Under the pieces are notes generated by a model. That model made no database searches. It was given only the letters and a program-made list of their open reading frames with translations, and was not told the DNA's origin. The position numbers and the translations under genes were made by a program. Shown here piece by piece: positions 61,925 through 64,000 of a stretch of DNA of 64,000 nucleotides; the first letter of the stretch is position 1; every line of letters starts with the position of its first letter. Origin of the DNA: Paracoccaceae bacterium (lineage in GTDB: Bacteria > Pseudomonadota > Alphaproteobacteria > Rhodobacterales > Rhodobacteraceae); contig JASBUI010000025.1 of assembly GCA_030148005.1 (NCBI GenBank), forward strand, positions 83,636 through 147,635, written 5' to 3'.

Positions 61925-63610
61925 ATGGCATCTGAGCAGGGCAAAGGTATCTGGAAGTCGGCGCGCGGCAAGGGCCGGCGGACGCCGAAGGGGCGCCAGT
62001 TGGATGATGGCGCTCTGGCGGATGTCCGCGCCCTTTTGGGCGATGCCCCGCGCCGCCGCGATCTGTTGATCGAGTTCCTGCACAAGGTTCAGGACGCTTA
62101 TGGCCACCTGTCGGCGGCGCATCTGCGCGCGCTTGCCGAAGAGATGCGCATCTCGCAGGCCGAGGTCTATGAGGTGGCCAGCTTTTACGCCCATTTCGAC
62201 GTGGTGCGCGAAGGCGAGGCGCCGCCGCCGTCGCTGACGATACGGGTCTGCGATTCCCTGTCGTGCGAACTGGCAGGCGCGCAGGCGCTTATGCAGGCGC
62301 TGCAAGATGGGCTTGACCCCAAAGAGGTGCGCGTTTTGCGCGCGCCCTGCATGGGCCGCTGCGACAGCGCGCCGGTGCTTGAGTTGGGCCACAACCACAT
62401 CGACAACGCCACACCGCAAAAGGTGCAAGAGGCGATCGAAGCTGGCGAAACCGATGCGACGCTGCCGCCTTATGAGGATTTGAAGGCCTATCTGCAGGGC
62501 GGCGGCTACGACGCGCTGGATGCGCTGCGCAAGGGCGGTGACTGGCAAGAGGTTCAGGCCAAGGTGCAGGAAAGCGGGTTGCGGGGTCTGGGCGGGGCCG
62601 GGTTTCCGTCAGGCACAAAATGGGGATTTGTGCGGGGCAATGCGGGGCCGCGATACCTTGCCGTCAACGGCGATGAGGGCGAGCCGGGAACCTTCAAGGA
62701 CCGCTACTATCTTGAGCGTGTTCCGCATCTGATGCTGGAGGGGATGCTAATCGCGGGCTGGGCCGTCGAGGCAGAGCGCTGTTACATCTATATGCGCGAC
62801 GAATACCCTGCCGTTCTGGAAATTCTGCGGCGCGAGATCGCGGCGCTTGAGGCGGTGGGGATTGCTCCGGCCGGGTATATCGAGCTGCGCCGCGGGGCGG
62901 GGGCCTATATCTGCGGCGAAGAAAGCGCGATGATCGAGTCGATCGAGGGCAAGCGCGGGATGCCGCGCCATCGCCCGCCTTACGTGGCGCAGGTCGGGAT
63001 CTTTGATCGCCCGACGCTGGTGCATAATGTCGAGACATTACATTGGGTTGCGCGCATCTGCCGCGAAGGGCCGGAGTGCCTGAACAGCACCGAAAAGAAT
63101 GGCCGCAGGGGGCTGCGCAGCTATTCGGTTTCGGGGCGGGTGGCCAAGCCGGGCGTCTATCTTTTGCCCGCCGGATCAACCATCACCGATATCATCGAAG
63201 CCTCGGGCGGCATGGCGGCGGGCCATACCTTCAAGGCCTATCAGCCGGGCGGGCCATCCTCTGGCCTTTTGCCCGCATCGATGGGGGATGTGCCGCTGGA
63301 TTTCGACACGTTGCAGCCGCATGGCACCTTTATCGGCTCGGCGGCGGTCGTGGTCCTGTCTGACAGGGATTCGGCTAAGGCGGCGGCGCTGAACATGCTG
63401 CGGTTTTTCGAGGATGAAAGCTGCGGGCAATGCACGCCCTGCCGGGTGGGCTGTGAAAAGGCGGTCAAGCTGATGCAGGCCGAAAGCTGGGACCGGCCGC
63501 TTCTGGAAGAGCTTTGCACCGCCATGGCCGATGCCAGCATCTGCGGTCTGGGGCAGGCGGCGCCAAACCCCATTCGGCTGACGATCAAGCATTTTTCGGA
63601 CGAAGTTTAG
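61925..63610 (+). CDS. fused NuoE-NuoF-like NADH-binding flavin/Fe-S subunit
   Basis: 561 residues. Residues ~30-190 are NuoE-like with the 2Fe-2S cysteines (CDSLSCELAG and APCMGRCDSAP). From ~200 on it is NuoF-like: LGGAGFPSGTKW (FMN site), NGDEGEPGTFKD, GAGAYICGEESAMIESIEGKRG (NADH site), and the 4Fe-4S group SCGQCTPCRVGCEK with a fourth cysteine in SICGLGQ. Such fusions serve as diaphorase units of NAD-dependent formate dehydrogenases or other oxidoreductases. No formate dehydrogenase catalytic gene follows here; the next gene is ftsY, so its partner is unknown. The first 24 residues are a basic extension. Confidence 0.9.
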   Translation: MASEQGKGIWKSARGKGRRTPKGRQLDDGALADVRALLGDAPRRRDLLIEFLHKVQDAYGHLSAAHLRALAEEMRISQAEVYEVASFYAHFDVVREGEAPPPSLTIRVCDSLSCELAGAQALMQALQDGLDPKEVRVLRAPCMGRCDSAPVLELGHNHIDNATPQKVQEAIEAGETDATLPPYEDLKAYLQGGGYDALDALRKGGDWQEVQAKVQESGLRGLGGAGFPSGTKWGFVRGNAGPRYLAVNGDEGEPGTFKDRYYLERVPHLMLEGMLIAGWAVEAERCYIYMRDEYPAVLEILRREIAALEAVGIAPAGYIELRRGAGAYICGEESAMIESIEGKRGMPRHRPPYVAQVGIFDRPTLVHNVETLHWVARICREGPECLNSTEKNGRRGLRSYSVSGRVAKPGVYLLPAGSTITDIIEASGGMAAGHTFKAYQPGGPSSGLLPASMGDVPLDFDTLQPHGTFIGSAAVVVLSDRDSAKAAALNMLRFFEDESCGQCTPCRVGCEKAVKLMQAESWDRPLLEELCTAMADASICGLGQAAPNPIRLTIKHFSDEV

Positions 63611-63719
63611 CACCTAGCGCCCTTTTGCTGCGTGGTTTTGCGGGGCTGGCGGCGCGCGCCCCCCTTCCATTGTGGCGCGCCCTGCAATAGGTGAAGGGAA
63701 ATCGTTCAAGGCGCGGCAG

Positions 63720-64000
<281 letters not shown>

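Overview
This is a GC-rich chromosomal window of the Rhodobacteraceae type (Alphaproteobacteria, roseobacter/Rhodobacter group). The assignment rests on gene content and style: a phaZ-phaC-phaP-phaR polyhydroxybutyrate locus with CTGC-N3-GCAG PhaR boxes, ThyX rather than ThyA as the visible thymidylate synthase, hflK-hflC-DUF2065-degP, a GAAC-N7-GAAC (alphaproteobacterial LexA) box, and a very acidic unknown protein of a kind often seen in this family. Almost all of it is ordinary housekeeping and catabolic DNA. I see no rRNA, tRNA, CRISPR array, insertion sequence or prophage, and no gene-free stretch longer than about 300 bases.

Layout. 1-10 kb: the 5' part of parE (runs off the left edge), a small lipoprotein, DUF2461, a MATE exporter, a DMT exporter divergent from a MarR regulator with two operator-like palindromes between them, a fatty-acid desaturase, an aspartate aminotransferase, an HTH gene overlapping sdhE, a second MarR-type regulator and gloA. 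10-13 kb: a Slam-like outer-membrane protein with a putative surface lipoprotein, then thyX. 13.5-17 kb: cspA, an Spx/ArsC-like protein and thrS. 17-23 kb: a run of plus-strand catabolic genes (two alpha/beta hydrolases, GPH transporter, VOC protein, unknown protein, SDR, MetE-like enzyme). 23-28 kb: the PHB locus. 27.7-36 kb: a minus-strand block with an amino-acid type ABC importer and gamma-glutamylation enzymes (GS-like PuuA, PuuB, class I amidotransferase). 36-43 kb: PhnD-like and TerB-like pair, DUF1330, pyrG, secG, purA, DUF2842 and a beta-propeller. 43-48.7 kb: the 767-residue acidic protein, thiN, a DMT exporter and sdaA. 48.9-55 kb: rpiA, gor, hflK, hflC, degP. 55-64 kb: a truncated dnaE2 piece beside a LexA box, ferredoxin, purD, xseA, alkB, a NuoE-NuoF fusion and the start of ftsY, which ends the window inside a perfect hexanucleotide repeat.

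How parts work together. The PHB genes make a closed circuit: PhaC makes polymer, PhaZ degrades it, PhaP coats granules, and PhaR probably represses phaP, itself and perhaps phaC/phaZ through shared boxes, one of which lies inside the phaP promoter spacer. The 28.9-35.9 kb block links uptake of a nitrogenous solute to gamma-glutamylation, oxidation and deglutamylation. HflK/HflC and DegP form an envelope quality-control unit.

The most notable items are: the dnaE2 C-terminal remnant placed directly under an SOS box; the Slam/lipoprotein pair; the acidic protein with a winged-helix-like C-terminus; a recurrent hairpin-plus-AAAGAAG element (six copies) that flanks thrS and forms a long inverted repeat; the MetE-like/SDR/hydrolase cluster; and the Pro-Glu microsatellite in ftsY. 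All functional statements come from reading the sequence; no database search was run.
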